From assembly GCF_024331145.1 (NCBI RefSeq), contig NZ_JANDJO010000006.1, forward strand, positions 124,001-188,000: a stretch of DNA of 64,000 nucleotides, given 5' to 3'. How positions within the stretch are numbered: the first letter of the stretch is position 1; each line of letters opens with the position of its first letter. The translations under genes were made by a program, and so were the position numbers. The stretch is from Shimia sp. CNT1-13L.2. Its GTDB lineage: Bacteria > Pseudomonadota > Alphaproteobacteria > Rhodobacterales > Rhodobacteraceae. The notes under the pieces were generated by a model. It did not search any database, had not been told where the DNA came from, and saw only the letters and a program-made list of their open reading frames with translations. Of the stretch, positions 10,175 to 19,471 are shown piece after piece.

Positions 10175-10193
10175 CCCTGATCCAGACCTTCCC

Positions 10194-10229
10194 AAAGCCC
10201 CCGCAGCGCCGCTTCGGGGGCTTTTGTTT
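10194..10229 (+). terminator. rho-independent terminator after moeA
   Basis: AAAGCCCCCG (10194-10203) pairs with CGGGGGCTTT (10215-10224), followed by TTGTTT. It separates the trp/moa operon from the lexA promoter that starts about 20 bp later. Confidence 0.85.
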
Positions 10230-10236
10230 CTGCTAT

Positions 10237-10277
10237 GTTCCGAAATTGTTGACACAAAAGGGGAACAACGGTAGAAC
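10237..10277 (+). promoter_or_regulatory. lexA promoter with two SOS boxes
   Basis: A -35 hexamer TTGACA (10249-10254) and a -10-like TAGAAC (10272-10277) are 17 bp apart. A perfect alphaproteobacterial SOS box (GTTC-N7-GTTC, read on the minus strand as GAAC 10263-10266 and 10274-10277) covers the -10. A second, one-mismatch box (GTTC 10237-10240, GTTG 10248-10251) covers the -35. The layout implies that LexA represses its own gene by blocking RNA polymerase. Confidence 0.85.
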
Positions 10278-10316
10278 AAAAGAAAATCACCACGGGAAGA
10301 CAGGGGAGGCAAGCCC

Positions 10317-11024
10317 ATGCTGACCAAGAAACAACTCGACCTTTTGGAGTTCATCCACAAACGTCTGCAACGCGATGGCGTCCCGCCCAGCTTTGACGAG
10401 ATGAAAGATGCGCTCGACCTGCGCTCCAAATCCGGTATCCACCGCCTGATCACCGCGCTTGAGGAACGGGGCTTTATCCGCCGCCTCGCCCACCGCGCCC
10501 GTGCCATCGAAATCGTGAAACTGCCCGAATCCATGGGCGGTGAGCCAAGCACCGGGGGCTTCAAACCCAAGGTCATCGAAGGCCCGCACCCCTCGCCAAC
10601 CCAACCCGCCAACATCACCCCGGAAGAGGTCGTGCTGCATGCCCGCGAACTGCCTGTCATGGGCAAGATCGCCGCCGGTGTCCCGATCGAGGCGATCAGC
10701 CACGTCCATCACCACGTCGCCGTCCCCGGCCAGATGCTGCGCACCGCCGGCAGCCACTATGCGCTTGAGGTCAAGGGCGACTCGATGATCGACGCGGGCA
10801 TCAACGACGGCGATGTCGTGATCATCCGCGAAACCGAAGTGGCCGATAACGGCGAGATCGTCGTCGCGCTGGTCGAGGATCAGGAAGCCACGCTGAAGCG
10901 CTTCCACCACAACGGCACCTCGATCGCGCTCGAGGCGGCGAACCCCGCCTATGAAACCCGTGTCTTCCCCGAGGACAAGGTCAAGGTTCAGGGCACCCTC
11001 GTCGGCCTGATCCGCACTTACTGA
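10317..11024 (+). CDS. lexA: LexA repressor, SOS regulator (S24 self-cleaving)
   Basis: A 235-residue repressor: an N-terminal winged helix (residues 1-65, with the recognition-helix region [18 protein letters not shown]), a linker, and a C-terminal self-cleavage domain. The cleavage site is Ala120-Gly121 in KIAAGVP, the nucleophile is Ser156 in KGDSMID, and the general base is Lys194 in ATLKRF. GGGGAGG precedes ATG 10317. Two SOS boxes overlap its promoter. Its last 7 bp overlap the 3' end of the convergent comEC gene. Confidence 0.97.
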   Translation: MLTKKQLDLLEFIHKRLQRDGVPPSFDEMKDALDLRSKSGIHRLITALEERGFIRRLAHRARAIEIVKLPESMGGEPSTGGFKPKVIEGPHPSPTQPANITPEEVVLHARELPVMGKIAAGVPIEAISHVHHHVAVPGQMLRTAGSHYALEVKGDSMIDAGINDGDVVIIRETEVADNGEIVVALVEDQEATLKRFHHNGTSIALEAANPAYETRVFPEDKVKVQGTLVGLIRTY

Positions 11025-13042
11025 CGCAAGTCCCTTGTATTCCAAAGACGCCGCCCGCTGATCTCGCGGGCGGTTTTCTTTTGCAACACGCCGCCCCGCC
11101 AGCTTAGCGCGACAGATCCCGTGTCTTTCAAGATCTCGGGATGCAGCACATCGCAGCCCACAACCTCCTGCACCGGCGCATGGCTCAGAACCACGATCTC
11201 ACCCGCCTTGCACCCGTCAAAGCCTGCTACCTGCCGCTTGCCGGACAGGTGGCGAATGCTGCGTCCCCCCACGACATGGGCCACCTGCCACCGCAGCGCC
11301 GCCTCGGCCTGCGTCGCACCATCGCCGTCATTCTCAAGCCAGTTCTGCGCCACGAATCCCTGCCCGCGCTCCTTGCTCAGCGCCCGCCCCCCGTCCTGTA
11401 GAACGCCCACCAGTCCCCCGCTATCCGCGATCAGGACATGGGGACGCTCTGCCAGCCCCCACACCCCAGCGGCAAGGATCACCGGCAGGATGCCGACCAC
11501 CCGCAACCGCCCCTGCCAGATCACGAGGAACAGCGCCCCAAGCGCGAACAGCGGCAACACAACCGCCGTCGGGCTCGGCACATGCAGCCGCGCGCCCTCC
11601 AGCCCTGCAAAGAAATGCGCCACCCGCAGGATGGCCTCCAACCCCCAGCCCATCGGCACCAACCCGACCACCTCTAATCCAAACGGCGAAAGGCAAGCCG
11701 CCACCACGGCAAAAGGCACGACGACCACACCCATGATCGGCACCGCCATCAGGTTCGCGGGCAGACCATAGGCCGCCACCGCGTTGAAATGCGCCGCCCC
11801 GAACGGCGCCGTGGCCGCACCGGCAACAAAGGACGAGACGCACAGGGCAAAGGCCGGTCGCACCCAGCGCGGCATCTCCAGCGGCCCGCGTTTCTGAAGC
11901 GTCTCGAACACCGCAACCAGCGCCGTGGTCGCCGCAAACGACATCTGGAACCCCGGCCCCAACATCGCTTCGGGCTGCACCAAAAGGATCACGACCGCTG
12001 CAATCGCCACCGCCCGCAGACTGATTGCGCGGCGGTCAAACACCACCGCGGCCAGCGCCACGGCCGCCATCACGAAGGCACGTTCGGTGGCCACATTGCC
12101 CCCCGACAACATCAGGTAGGCCCCCGCCACGCCCATCGCGAACACCGCCGCCAGCTTCTTGGTCGGCAACCGCAAGGCTACCGAGGGGGACAACGCCATG
12201 CCATAGCGCAGGGCCGCAAAGACAAACCCCACCAACAGCCCCATGTGCAACCCCGAAATCGCCAGCAAATGCGCAAGGTTCGAGGCCCGCAAGGCCTCAA
12301 GCGTCTGTTTCGAGACGCCACTGCGATCTCCGGTTGTCACCGCCGCCGCAAACCCGCCAGCCTCGCCGCCAAGGGTGGCGCGGATATGTTCGGAAAGCCC
12401 CATGCGCAGCCCCAGAACCGAAACACCCGCAGGCGGCGGCTCCAGCACGAGAACCGGCGTACGCGTATACCCCATCGCGCCGATCCCCTGAAACCAGGCA
12501 TGTCTCTGGAAATCAAAGCCCCCAGGTTCAACCGGCCCCGAAGGTGGCGCCAGATGCCCCGTAAGAATGACCCGCATATGTGGTGCAGGGCGAAACCCGA
12601 ATTGATCCCCGTGCAACGACACCCGCACCCGTCGCGGCACCCTCTCCGGTGCAACCCGCTCAAGAACCACCTGATCCAGTGTCAGGCGCACGCGGTCGCT
12701 GACCGAACGGTCCATGCCCACAACGCGCCCCTCGATCGCACCATAGAACCGCCAATCGATCACCGGCCCGCTCACCCGATGCGCCCACCCCCCGGCAACC
12801 GCAAACCCGAGGCAACACAGCCCCACGGCAACAGCCACGGGGCGCGCCGCTTCCGGCAGCACCGCCCCGAAGGCCAGAGCCAACAGCCCCCCTGCCCCGA
12901 AACCGGCCAGCATCACGACCGAAGGTTCCTGTTTCACCAAAAAGTAACCGCCGATGCCTATCGCAATCAGCACCGGAACCCAGGGAAACAGAAATCCCCG
13001 CTGGCCCTGAAGGGCCAAACCGATCCCCGTGAATATGCGCAA
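11018..13042 (-). CDS. comEC: ComEC/Rec2 family DNA-uptake channel protein
   Basis: A 674-residue polytopic inner-membrane protein with an N-terminal OB-like ComEC domain (DUF4131, about residues 30-180) and a Competence domain with many membrane helices (about 220-490, with [18 protein letters not shown]). The C-terminal soluble part is short and I do not see a metallo-beta-lactamase HxHxDH motif, so the nuclease-like domain seems degenerate. Known role: passage of single-stranded DNA across the inner membrane. The start TTG at 13042 is supported by GAGAGG upstream and lack of a better codon. It is divergent from gltX. Confidence 0.85.
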   Translation of the reverse strand: MRIFTGIGLALQGQRGFLFPWVPVLIAIGIGGYFLVKQEPSVVMLAGFGAGGLLALAFGAVLPEAARPVAVAVGLCCLGFAVAGGWAHRVSGPVIDWRFYGAIEGRVVGMDRSVSDRVRLTLDQVVLERVAPERVPRRVRVSLHGDQFGFRPAPHMRVILTGHLAPPSGPVEPGGFDFQRHAWFQGIGAMGYTRTPVLVLEPPPAGVSVLGLRMGLSEHIRATLGGEAGGFAAAVTTGDRSGVSKQTLEALRASNLAHLLAISGLHMGLLVGFVFAALRYGMALSPSVALRLPTKKLAAVFAMGVAGAYLMLSGGNVATERAFVMAAVALAAVVFDRRAISLRAVAIAAVVILLVQPEAMLGPGFQMSFAATTALVAVFETLQKRGPLEMPRWVRPAFALCVSSFVAGAATAPFGAAHFNAVAAYGLPANLMAVPIMGVVVVPFAVVAACLSPFGLEVVGLVPMGWGLEAILRVAHFFAGLEGARLHVPSPTAVVLPLFALGALFLVIWQGRLRVVGILPVILAAGVWGLAERPHVLIADSGGLVGVLQDGGRALSKERGQGFVAQNWLENDGDGATQAEAALRWQVAHVVGGRSIRHLSGKRQVAGFDGCKAGEIVVLSHAPVQEVVGCDVLHPEILKDTGSVALSWRGGVLQKKTAREISGRRLWNTRDLRQ
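11051..11082 (+). terminator. lexA terminator, inside the comEC 3' coding end
   Basis: CCGCCCGC (11051-11058) pairs with GCGGGCGG (11066-11073), followed by TTTTCTTTT. It begins 27 bp after the lexA stop. The same bases encode codons near the C-terminus of comEC on the other strand. Confidence 0.85.
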
Positions 13043-13121
13043 GCCTTGTCCTCTCTCGGGCAGGTCGCTAGACAGGCCCCAACGCTAATTCACTCTTCGT
13101 TACCGAAAGGTTAAATCCCCC

Positions 13122-14546
13122 ATGTCAGGCCAGGTCGTCACCCGCTTCGCCCCTTCGCCCACCGGCTTCCTTCACATCGGTGGCGCCCGCACGGCGCTGT
13201 TCAACTGGCTGTTTGCCCGTGGCCGCGGCGGCAAGTTCCTGCTGCGTATCGAAGATACCGATCGCGAACGCTCGACCCCCGAAGCGACCGCCGCCATCCT
13301 GCAAGGCATGGAATGGCTTGGCCTTGACCACGACGGTGAGGTGGTCAGCCAGTTCGAAGGCGCCGCCCGCCACGCCGAAGTGGCACTGCAGCTTCTGGCC
13401 GAGGGCAAGGCTTACAAGTGTTTCGCCACCCAGGACGAGATCGCAGCCTTCCGTGACGCCGCGCGCGCCGAAGGCAAATCAACCCTCTATCGCAGCCCCT
13501 GGCGTGATGCCGATGCCGCCACCCATCCCGATGCGCCCTACGTGATCCGCATCAAGGCCCCGCAAGACGGCGAAACCGTGATCCGCGATCAGGTTCAGGG
13601 CGACGTGACCATCCGCAACGATCAGCTCGACGATATGATCCTGCTGCGCTCGGATGGCACGCCGGTCTATATGCTGGCCGTTGTCGTGGACGATCACGAT
13701 ATGGGCGTGACCCACGTGATCCGCGGTGACGATCACCTCAACAACGCCGCCCGTCAGATGATGATCTACGAGGCCATGGGCTGGGATGTTCCGGTCTGGG
13801 CGCATATCCCGCTGATCCATGGTGCGGACGGCAAGAAGCTCTCGAAACGCCACGGCGCATTGGGCGCACAGGAATACCAGGCGATGGGCTATCCGGCAGC
13901 CGGGATGCGCAATTACCTTGCCCGTCTGGGCTGGAGCCACGGTGACGACGAATTCTTTACCGATGCCCAGGCCCAGGAGTGGTTCGATTTCGGTGGAATC
14001 GGCAAAAGCCCGGCCCGTTTCGACACCAAGAAGCTCGAAAACCTCTGCGGACAGCACATCGCTGTTAGCGATGACGCTGCGCTGCTGCAAGAACTTGAGG
14101 GTTACCTCGCCGCCGCCGAGGCGCCTGCCCTCACGGAAAGTAAAAAGGACGGTATGTCGCGGGCAATGTATTGCCTGAAAGATCGCGCCAAAACTTTCCC
14201 TGAACTCATTGAAAAGGCTTACTTTGTTTTGGCGGACCGCCCCTTGCAGCCGGATGCCAAGGCACAAAAGAACCTTGATATTGTATCCCGTGGTATACTG
14301 AAAGAATTGACGCCGCAGTTGCAAAATGTTAGCTGGACCCGAGACGGATTGGAGGCTGTCACCAACTCTTACGCGGAAGCGAAGGAAATCAAGTTCGGCA
14401 AGATGGCTGGCCCCCTCCGGGCTGCGCTTGCGGGGCGCGCGGTGACACCCAGCGTATTCGATATGATGCTTGTTCTGGGACGCGATGAAACCATCGCCCG
14501 CCTGGAGGAAGCAGCAGAATTTGAGCCGGAGGCACAGGACGCCTGA
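13122..14546 (+). CDS. gltX: glutamyl-tRNA synthetase
   Basis: A 474-residue class I aminoacyl-tRNA synthetase that charges tRNA-Glu (and often tRNA-Gln in alphaproteobacteria). The HIGH-type motif is [11 protein letters not shown] (residues 11-21) and the KMSKS-type motif is KKLSKRHG (about residue 240). The Rossmann core, connective domain and C-terminal anticodon-binding helices are all present, and the length is normal. Part of the 3' third (about 14040-14370) looks less GC-rich than its surroundings. Many members of this order carry two gltX copies; which one this is cannot be told here. Confidence 0.95.
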   Translation: MSGQVVTRFAPSPTGFLHIGGARTALFNWLFARGRGGKFLLRIEDTDRERSTPEATAAILQGMEWLGLDHDGEVVSQFEGAARHAEVALQLLAEGKAYKCFATQDEIAAFRDAARAEGKSTLYRSPWRDADAATHPDAPYVIRIKAPQDGETVIRDQVQGDVTIRNDQLDDMILLRSDGTPVYMLAVVVDDHDMGVTHVIRGDDHLNNAARQMMIYEAMGWDVPVWAHIPLIHGADGKKLSKRHGALGAQEYQAMGYPAAGMRNYLARLGWSHGDDEFFTDAQAQEWFDFGGIGKSPARFDTKKLENLCGQHIAVSDDAALLQELEGYLAAAEAPALTESKKDGMSRAMYCLKDRAKTFPELIEKAYFVLADRPLQPDAKAQKNLDIVSRGILKELTPQLQNVSWTRDGLEAVTNSYAEAKEIKFGKMAGPLRAALAGRAVTPSVFDMMLVLGRDETIARLEEAAEFEPEAQDA

Positions 14547-14620
14547 GAACCTGCGCCAAACCGACTGTTTAAACGCCTGCGGGGACCTGCCCTGCAGAAA
14601 CGACGAGGAAGGGACCACGA

Positions 14621-15916
<1,296 letters not shown>

Positions 15917-15939
15917 AGGCGATTCTCTCAAACCTTGCA

Positions 15940-15973
15940 AAACGCGCCCCGGCCAAGCCGCGGGCGCGTTTTT
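15940..15973 (+). terminator. gltA terminator
   Basis: AACGCGCCC (15941-15949) pairs with GGGCGCGTT (15962-15970), and the T run continues to 15973. Confidence 0.85.
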
Positions 15974-16095
15974 CATTTATTGTTAACCATTTCGGAAACG
16001 GTATCGAGGTTTCGCCGTTAACTGTTTTCCAATCCCACACAATACACTGAATTATTTGACTTTTTCCTGATTCAAGGAGAAATTGAGGCAATATT

Positions 16096-17298
16096 GTGGT
16101 TTCGGGAGTACGTGTCATGCTCATTCTTGCTTCCCTTCTTGGGATTGCGGTCCTTGGCTGGGCCATCACCGAGATTGGTGATGATGATGACTCCAATCCC
16201 TCCGACGAGGACGATGATCCCGAATACAACGTCCAGAAGGGTGGCGACGACGACGACGAACTGACCGGCGATGACGGCCTTGATCTTCTGATCGGTGCCG
16301 GCGGCGATGATGTTCTTGGCGGCGGCGCTGGCGACGATGACCTGCGTGGCTGGTCCGGCCAGGATCTGATGGATGGTGGCGACGGCAATGACATCCTCAG
16401 CGGCGGCTTTGGCGATGACACTGGCCTTGGCGGCGCGGGCGACGATACCCTCTCTGGTGGCGTTGGTGTTGACTGGCTCTTTGGCCAGGACGGTGACGAC
16501 CTCGTTCAAGGTGATGAAGGCGCCGACTATCTCACCGGCGGCAAGGGCGATGACACTCTGGAAGGCGGCGCTGACAGCGACTTCCTGGTGGGCAACTCCG
16601 GTAGTGACCTGCTTTCCGGTGGCGCGGGCAACGACGCCCTCTCCGGAAAAGGCGGCAACGATACCCTGCTTGGCGGCGAAGATTCCGACGCCCTGGCTGG
16701 TGGCGCGGGCGACGACAGCATGGACGGCGGTGACGGAATCGACGGCCTTGCAGGCGGCGACGGCGACGACACCCTGATTGGCGGCCTTGGCGATGACGAA
16801 CTGATCGGCGAAGGCGGCTCCGACCTCATGCAGGGCGGTGAAGGTGACGATGTTCTGCTTGGCGCCGACTTCCTGAACCGCGACATCAACGTCGACGACC
16901 TGATCCAGCTCTTTGAAACCGGCGACATCAACACCATCGGTGACCTGATCCTTGACCTGTCCGAAGACAGCAGCGGTGCGGACACGATGGAAGGTGGCGA
17001 AGGCGAAGACCTTCTGCTGCTGGGTATGGGTGACGTAGCATCCGGTGGCGAAGGTGAAGACCTCTTCACCATCTACGACGATCACTTCGATGGCTCCGAT
17101 GTGGGCACCATCACCGACTATGACGAGGACGCGGGCGAAGAAATCGTGGTTCTGTACCAGGGCCCTGCCCCCGTTGTCACGACCGCTCAGGATGGCGATC
17201 ACACCAACGTGCTGCTGGATGGCAAAACCGTCCTGAGAGTCGAAAACGCCGACGCGACCAAGGTTCTGGCAAACGTCTCGGTGGCCAGCGCGGTCTGA
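16096..17298 (+). CDS. RTX-type calcium-binding repeat protein
   Basis: A 400-residue acidic protein (from GTG 16096; ATG 16117 would remove 7 residues). It begins with a hydrophobic helix (LILASLLGIAVLGWAITEI), then an Asp-rich stretch, then about 20 glycine/aspartate nonapeptides of the GGxGxDxLx kind (residues about 55-255), which bind calcium in a beta-roll. A C-terminal part without repeats (about 260-400) contains FTIYDDHFDGSDVGTITDY. RTX proteins normally leave the cell by type I secretion through a C-terminal signal; the N-terminal helix could be an anchor. No enzyme domain is seen and no type I exporter gene lies nearby. Function unknown: matrix, adhesion or S-layer-like roles are possible. 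Confidence 0.85.
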   Translation: MVSGVRVMLILASLLGIAVLGWAITEIGDDDDSNPSDEDDDPEYNVQKGGDDDDELTGDDGLDLLIGAGGDDVLGGGAGDDDLRGWSGQDLMDGGDGNDILSGGFGDDTGLGGAGDDTLSGGVGVDWLFGQDGDDLVQGDEGADYLTGGKGDDTLEGGADSDFLVGNSGSDLLSGGAGNDALSGKGGNDTLLGGEDSDALAGGAGDDSMDGGDGIDGLAGGDGDDTLIGGLGDDELIGEGGSDLMQGGEGDDVLLGADFLNRDINVDDLIQLFETGDINTIGDLILDLSEDSSGADTMEGGEGEDLLLLGMGDVASGGEGEDLFTIYDDHFDGSDVGTITDYDEDAGEEIVVLYQGPAPVVTTAQDGDHTNVLLDGKTVLRVENADATKVLANVSVASAV

Positions 17299-17324
17299 TC
17301 CACGTTCCATTGAAACCTAAAAAC

Positions 17325-17356
17325 AACGCGCCCGCCTCTTCTGCGGGCGCGTTTTT
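17325..17356 (+). terminator. terminator after the RTX gene
   Basis: AACGCGCCCGC (17325-17335) pairs with GCGGGCGCGTT (17343-17353), followed by TTT. Confidence 0.88.
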
Positions 17357-17549
17357 CTTGGCACTGGTACTGCCCGCCCGAATCGCGCTAGCTCATGCAC
17401 AGGGTCCGCAGTTCACCCAGGCGCCGCCGGTCGCAAGACTTCGCTAAACCTGCCAGTATCAAGACCGACAGCATGTTCTGACCGTGCCGTCGACAAGGGC
17501 GGCCATCGACCCCGATCCGGGATGCACGGAACACTCAGAGGATGGTTCC

Positions 17550-18059
17550 ATGTCACAACAGCTGACACCCCTGTTCATTGCCGATGTCTCGGCCTTCTCC
17601 AAATCCCTGCGCAAGTCGCTTGACGATCAGCCCGCCACCCCCGGTCAGGCCGCGATGCTGGCCCTGATTGCCAAGGCCGCGGGCTATCGCAACCACCAGC
17701 ACCTCAAGGCCGAAACACCATCGCAGCTAGATGAACTTGCCCTGAAAAGGGCGATGCGGGTCTTCGACGGAAAAGGCAAAATGGCGCGGTGGCCCAAGCA
17801 GACCAAGGTGCAAGGTTTGTGCCTCTGGCCCTTCTGGGCGCGCTTGCCGGCACATCGCGACCTGACCGAGAAAGAAGTCAACGCCATCCTGCAAGAGGGC
17901 ATGGCCTTTGACGACCACGTGCTTTTGCGCCGCTCTCTCATCGATCACAAGCTGGCAGAACGCACGATCGACGGCCGGGTCTATCGCCGCATAGAACAAA
18001 GGCCAACGCCCGAGGCATTGGCCCTGTTTCAAAGGCTGAAAGCCCGTTCGGCGGGTTAA
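17550..18059 (+). CDS. DUF2087 domain-containing protein
   Basis: A 169-residue protein. The second half (about residues 68-150) fits DUF2087: the pattern WPKQTKVQ, then LTEKEVNAIL and HVLLRRSLIDHKLAERTIDGRVYRR, a compact winged-helix-like region. The first half (TPGQAAMLALIAKAAGYRNHQHLKAE) resembles a small helical DNA- or protein-binding module of its own. I chose ATG 17550; an upstream frame extension from 17484 lacks a ribosome-binding site. Its stop codon overlaps the convergent enoyl-CoA hydratase stop. The role of the family is not established; a transcriptional regulator is plausible. Confidence 0.75.
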   Translation: MSQQLTPLFIADVSAFSKSLRKSLDDQPATPGQAAMLALIAKAAGYRNHQHLKAETPSQLDELALKRAMRVFDGKGKMARWPKQTKVQGLCLWPFWARLPAHRDLTEKEVNAILQEGMAFDDHVLLRRSLIDHKLAERTIDGRVYRRIEQRPTPEALALFQRLKARSAG

Positions 18060-18832
18060 CGCCCTTCGTAGCTTGCCGGTCGCTTGTCAAGGAAGGCCAC
18101 GACGCCTTCCTTGAAATCGCGGGTCTTGCCGCATTTGCCCTGCAACCGGGCTTCCAGCGCGATCTGCTCTTCGAAATCGTTTTCCGGCGAGGCCTGAAGC
18201 GCTGCCTTGATATGGCGATAGGCCTGCGTCGGCCCCTTGGCCAGATGCGCCGCCCGCGCCTTCCAGGTGGCCTCGAACTCTGCGTCCGGGGCCACTTCCC
18301 AGATCATGCCCCAGCTTTCCGCCTGCCGCGCGGTGATCTTGTCGGCAAACAGGGAGGCCCCCATCGCCCGCGCATTGCCCACGAGCCGCGGCAATACATA
18401 GGTGCCACCGGCATCCGGGATCAGACCAATCCGCGAAAACGCCTGAAGGAAATAGGCACTCTCGGCCGCGATCACCACGTCCGCCGCCAGCGCAAGGTTC
18501 GCCCCTGCCCCGGCCGCCGCGCCGTTCACCGCCGCAATCACCGGCACCGGACAATCGCGGATGGCACGCAGCATCGGCGCATATTCATCGCGCAGCGTCC
18601 GTTCCAGATCCAGGCTCTCGGCGCTGGCACCGTCCCCAAGATCCTGCCCCGAGCAAAACGCCCGCCCGGCCCCGGTCAGAACAACCACCCGCGCAGCCTT
18701 GCCCGCTTCGATCACCGCATGTGCCACCTCGGCCCGCATCTGACTGGAAAAAGCATTCATAACGTCAGGACGGTTCAACGTCACGACAGCGATCCCATCC
18801 GACGCGTCATAGGTAAGGGTTTGATAGTCCAT
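18056..18832 (-). CDS. enoyl-CoA hydratase/isomerase family protein (PaaG-like)
   Basis: A 258-residue crotonase. The oxyanion-hole segments are AFCSGQDLGDG and VNGAAAGAGANLALAADVV, followed by SRIGLIPDAGGTYVLPRLVG with an acidic catalytic residue (Asp). The SGQDLG form and overall length are closest to PaaG, the isomerase of phenylacetyl-CoA catabolism, but no other paa genes are in the window, so a general beta-oxidation role is equally possible. ATG 18832 is preferred over ATG 18847 because GGAG lies 9 bases before it, while the upstream ATG has its AGAGG directly adjacent. Confidence 0.85.
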   Translation of the reverse strand: MDYQTLTYDASDGIAVVTLNRPDVMNAFSSQMRAEVAHAVIEAGKAARVVVLTGAGRAFCSGQDLGDGASAESLDLERTLRDEYAPMLRAIRDCPVPVIAAVNGAAAGAGANLALAADVVIAAESAYFLQAFSRIGLIPDAGGTYVLPRLVGNARAMGASLFADKITARQAESWGMIWEVAPDAEFEATWKARAAHLAKGPTQAYRHIKAALQASPENDFEEQIALEARLQGKCGKTRDFKEGVVAFLDKRPASYEGR

Positions 18833-18965
18833 GGCGTTTGTCTCCATCCTCTGCTGCGACGCAGCTTAACCTATGCATGACGCGGGGAAAGGCAAACCCC
18901 ACGTCACAAATATTCTTCCCCTGCCGCGGCATCCAGATGGCAAGGGTAAGTTTCACTCCAATCCA

Positions 18966-18996
18966 AACAAAAAACCCGGCGTCTCCGCCGGGTTTT
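18966..18996 (-). terminator. terminator of the ccmF-ccmH unit
   Basis: AAAACCCGGCG (18971-18981) pairs with CGCCGGGTTTT (18986-18996). On the minus strand the stem is followed by a run of T (complement of the A run at 18966-18970). Confidence 0.85.
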
Positions 18997-19018
18997 CTCT
19001 TACGTCTTGCGCCCCTGC

Positions 19019-19471
19019 TCAATCCTTCAGGATTTCCTTGAGCCGCGCTTCCTCTTCCGCGCTGAGGCCGGCATCCGCCACCTTCGGCGCGGAAGACCGC
19101 CGCCGCAGGTAGACCAGCGCCACGCCCAGCGAGATCAGCAGCATCGCCGGCCCGGCCAGCCACAGAACAAGGTTCGATCCGCTGGTCTTGGGGTTCAGCA
19201 ACACGTATTCGCCGTAACGATCCACGATAAAGCTGATCGCCTCATCGTCACTGTCCCCCGCCACAAGACGTTCGCGCACCAGCAACCGCAGGTCACGCGC
19301 CAGTTCGGCGTTCGAGTCGTCGATGCTCTCGTTGCGGCACACAAGACAGCGCAGGTCCTTCGACAATTCCCGCGCCCGCGATTCCAGCGCCGGATCATCA
19401 AGGATCTCATCCGGCTGCACCGCCCAGACGGGCGCCGCAACCAGCATCAGGATCATCAGAAGACGTTTCAT
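19019..19471 (-). CDS. ccmH: cytochrome c maturation protein CcmH (thiol-reducing subunit)
   Basis: A 150-residue periplasmic thioredoxin-like helper of the heme lyase. There is a signal peptide (residues 1-17), the redox pair Cys42/Cys45 in LRCLVCRNESI, a segment RLLVRERLVAGDSDDEAISFIVDRYGEYVLL of the CcmH/CycL family, and a C-terminal membrane helix (about 102-122). It reduces the CXXCH cysteines of apocytochrome c before heme attachment. Its ATG overlaps the ccmF stop by 4 bp. No fused TPR (CcmI) domain is present; that function must be elsewhere. Confidence 0.95.
   Translation of the reverse strand: MKRLLMILMLVAAPVWAVQPDEILDDPALESRARELSKDLRCLVCRNESIDDSNAELARDLRLLVRERLVAGDSDDEAISFIVDRYGEYVLLNPKTSGSNLVLWLAGPAMLLISLGVALVYLRRRSSAPKVADAGLSAEEEARLKEILKD

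Noticed and set aside
18056-18832. Assigning this crotonase to phenylacetate catabolism (paaG)
   Set aside because: No other paa gene is in the window and the closeness to PaaG is by eye only.
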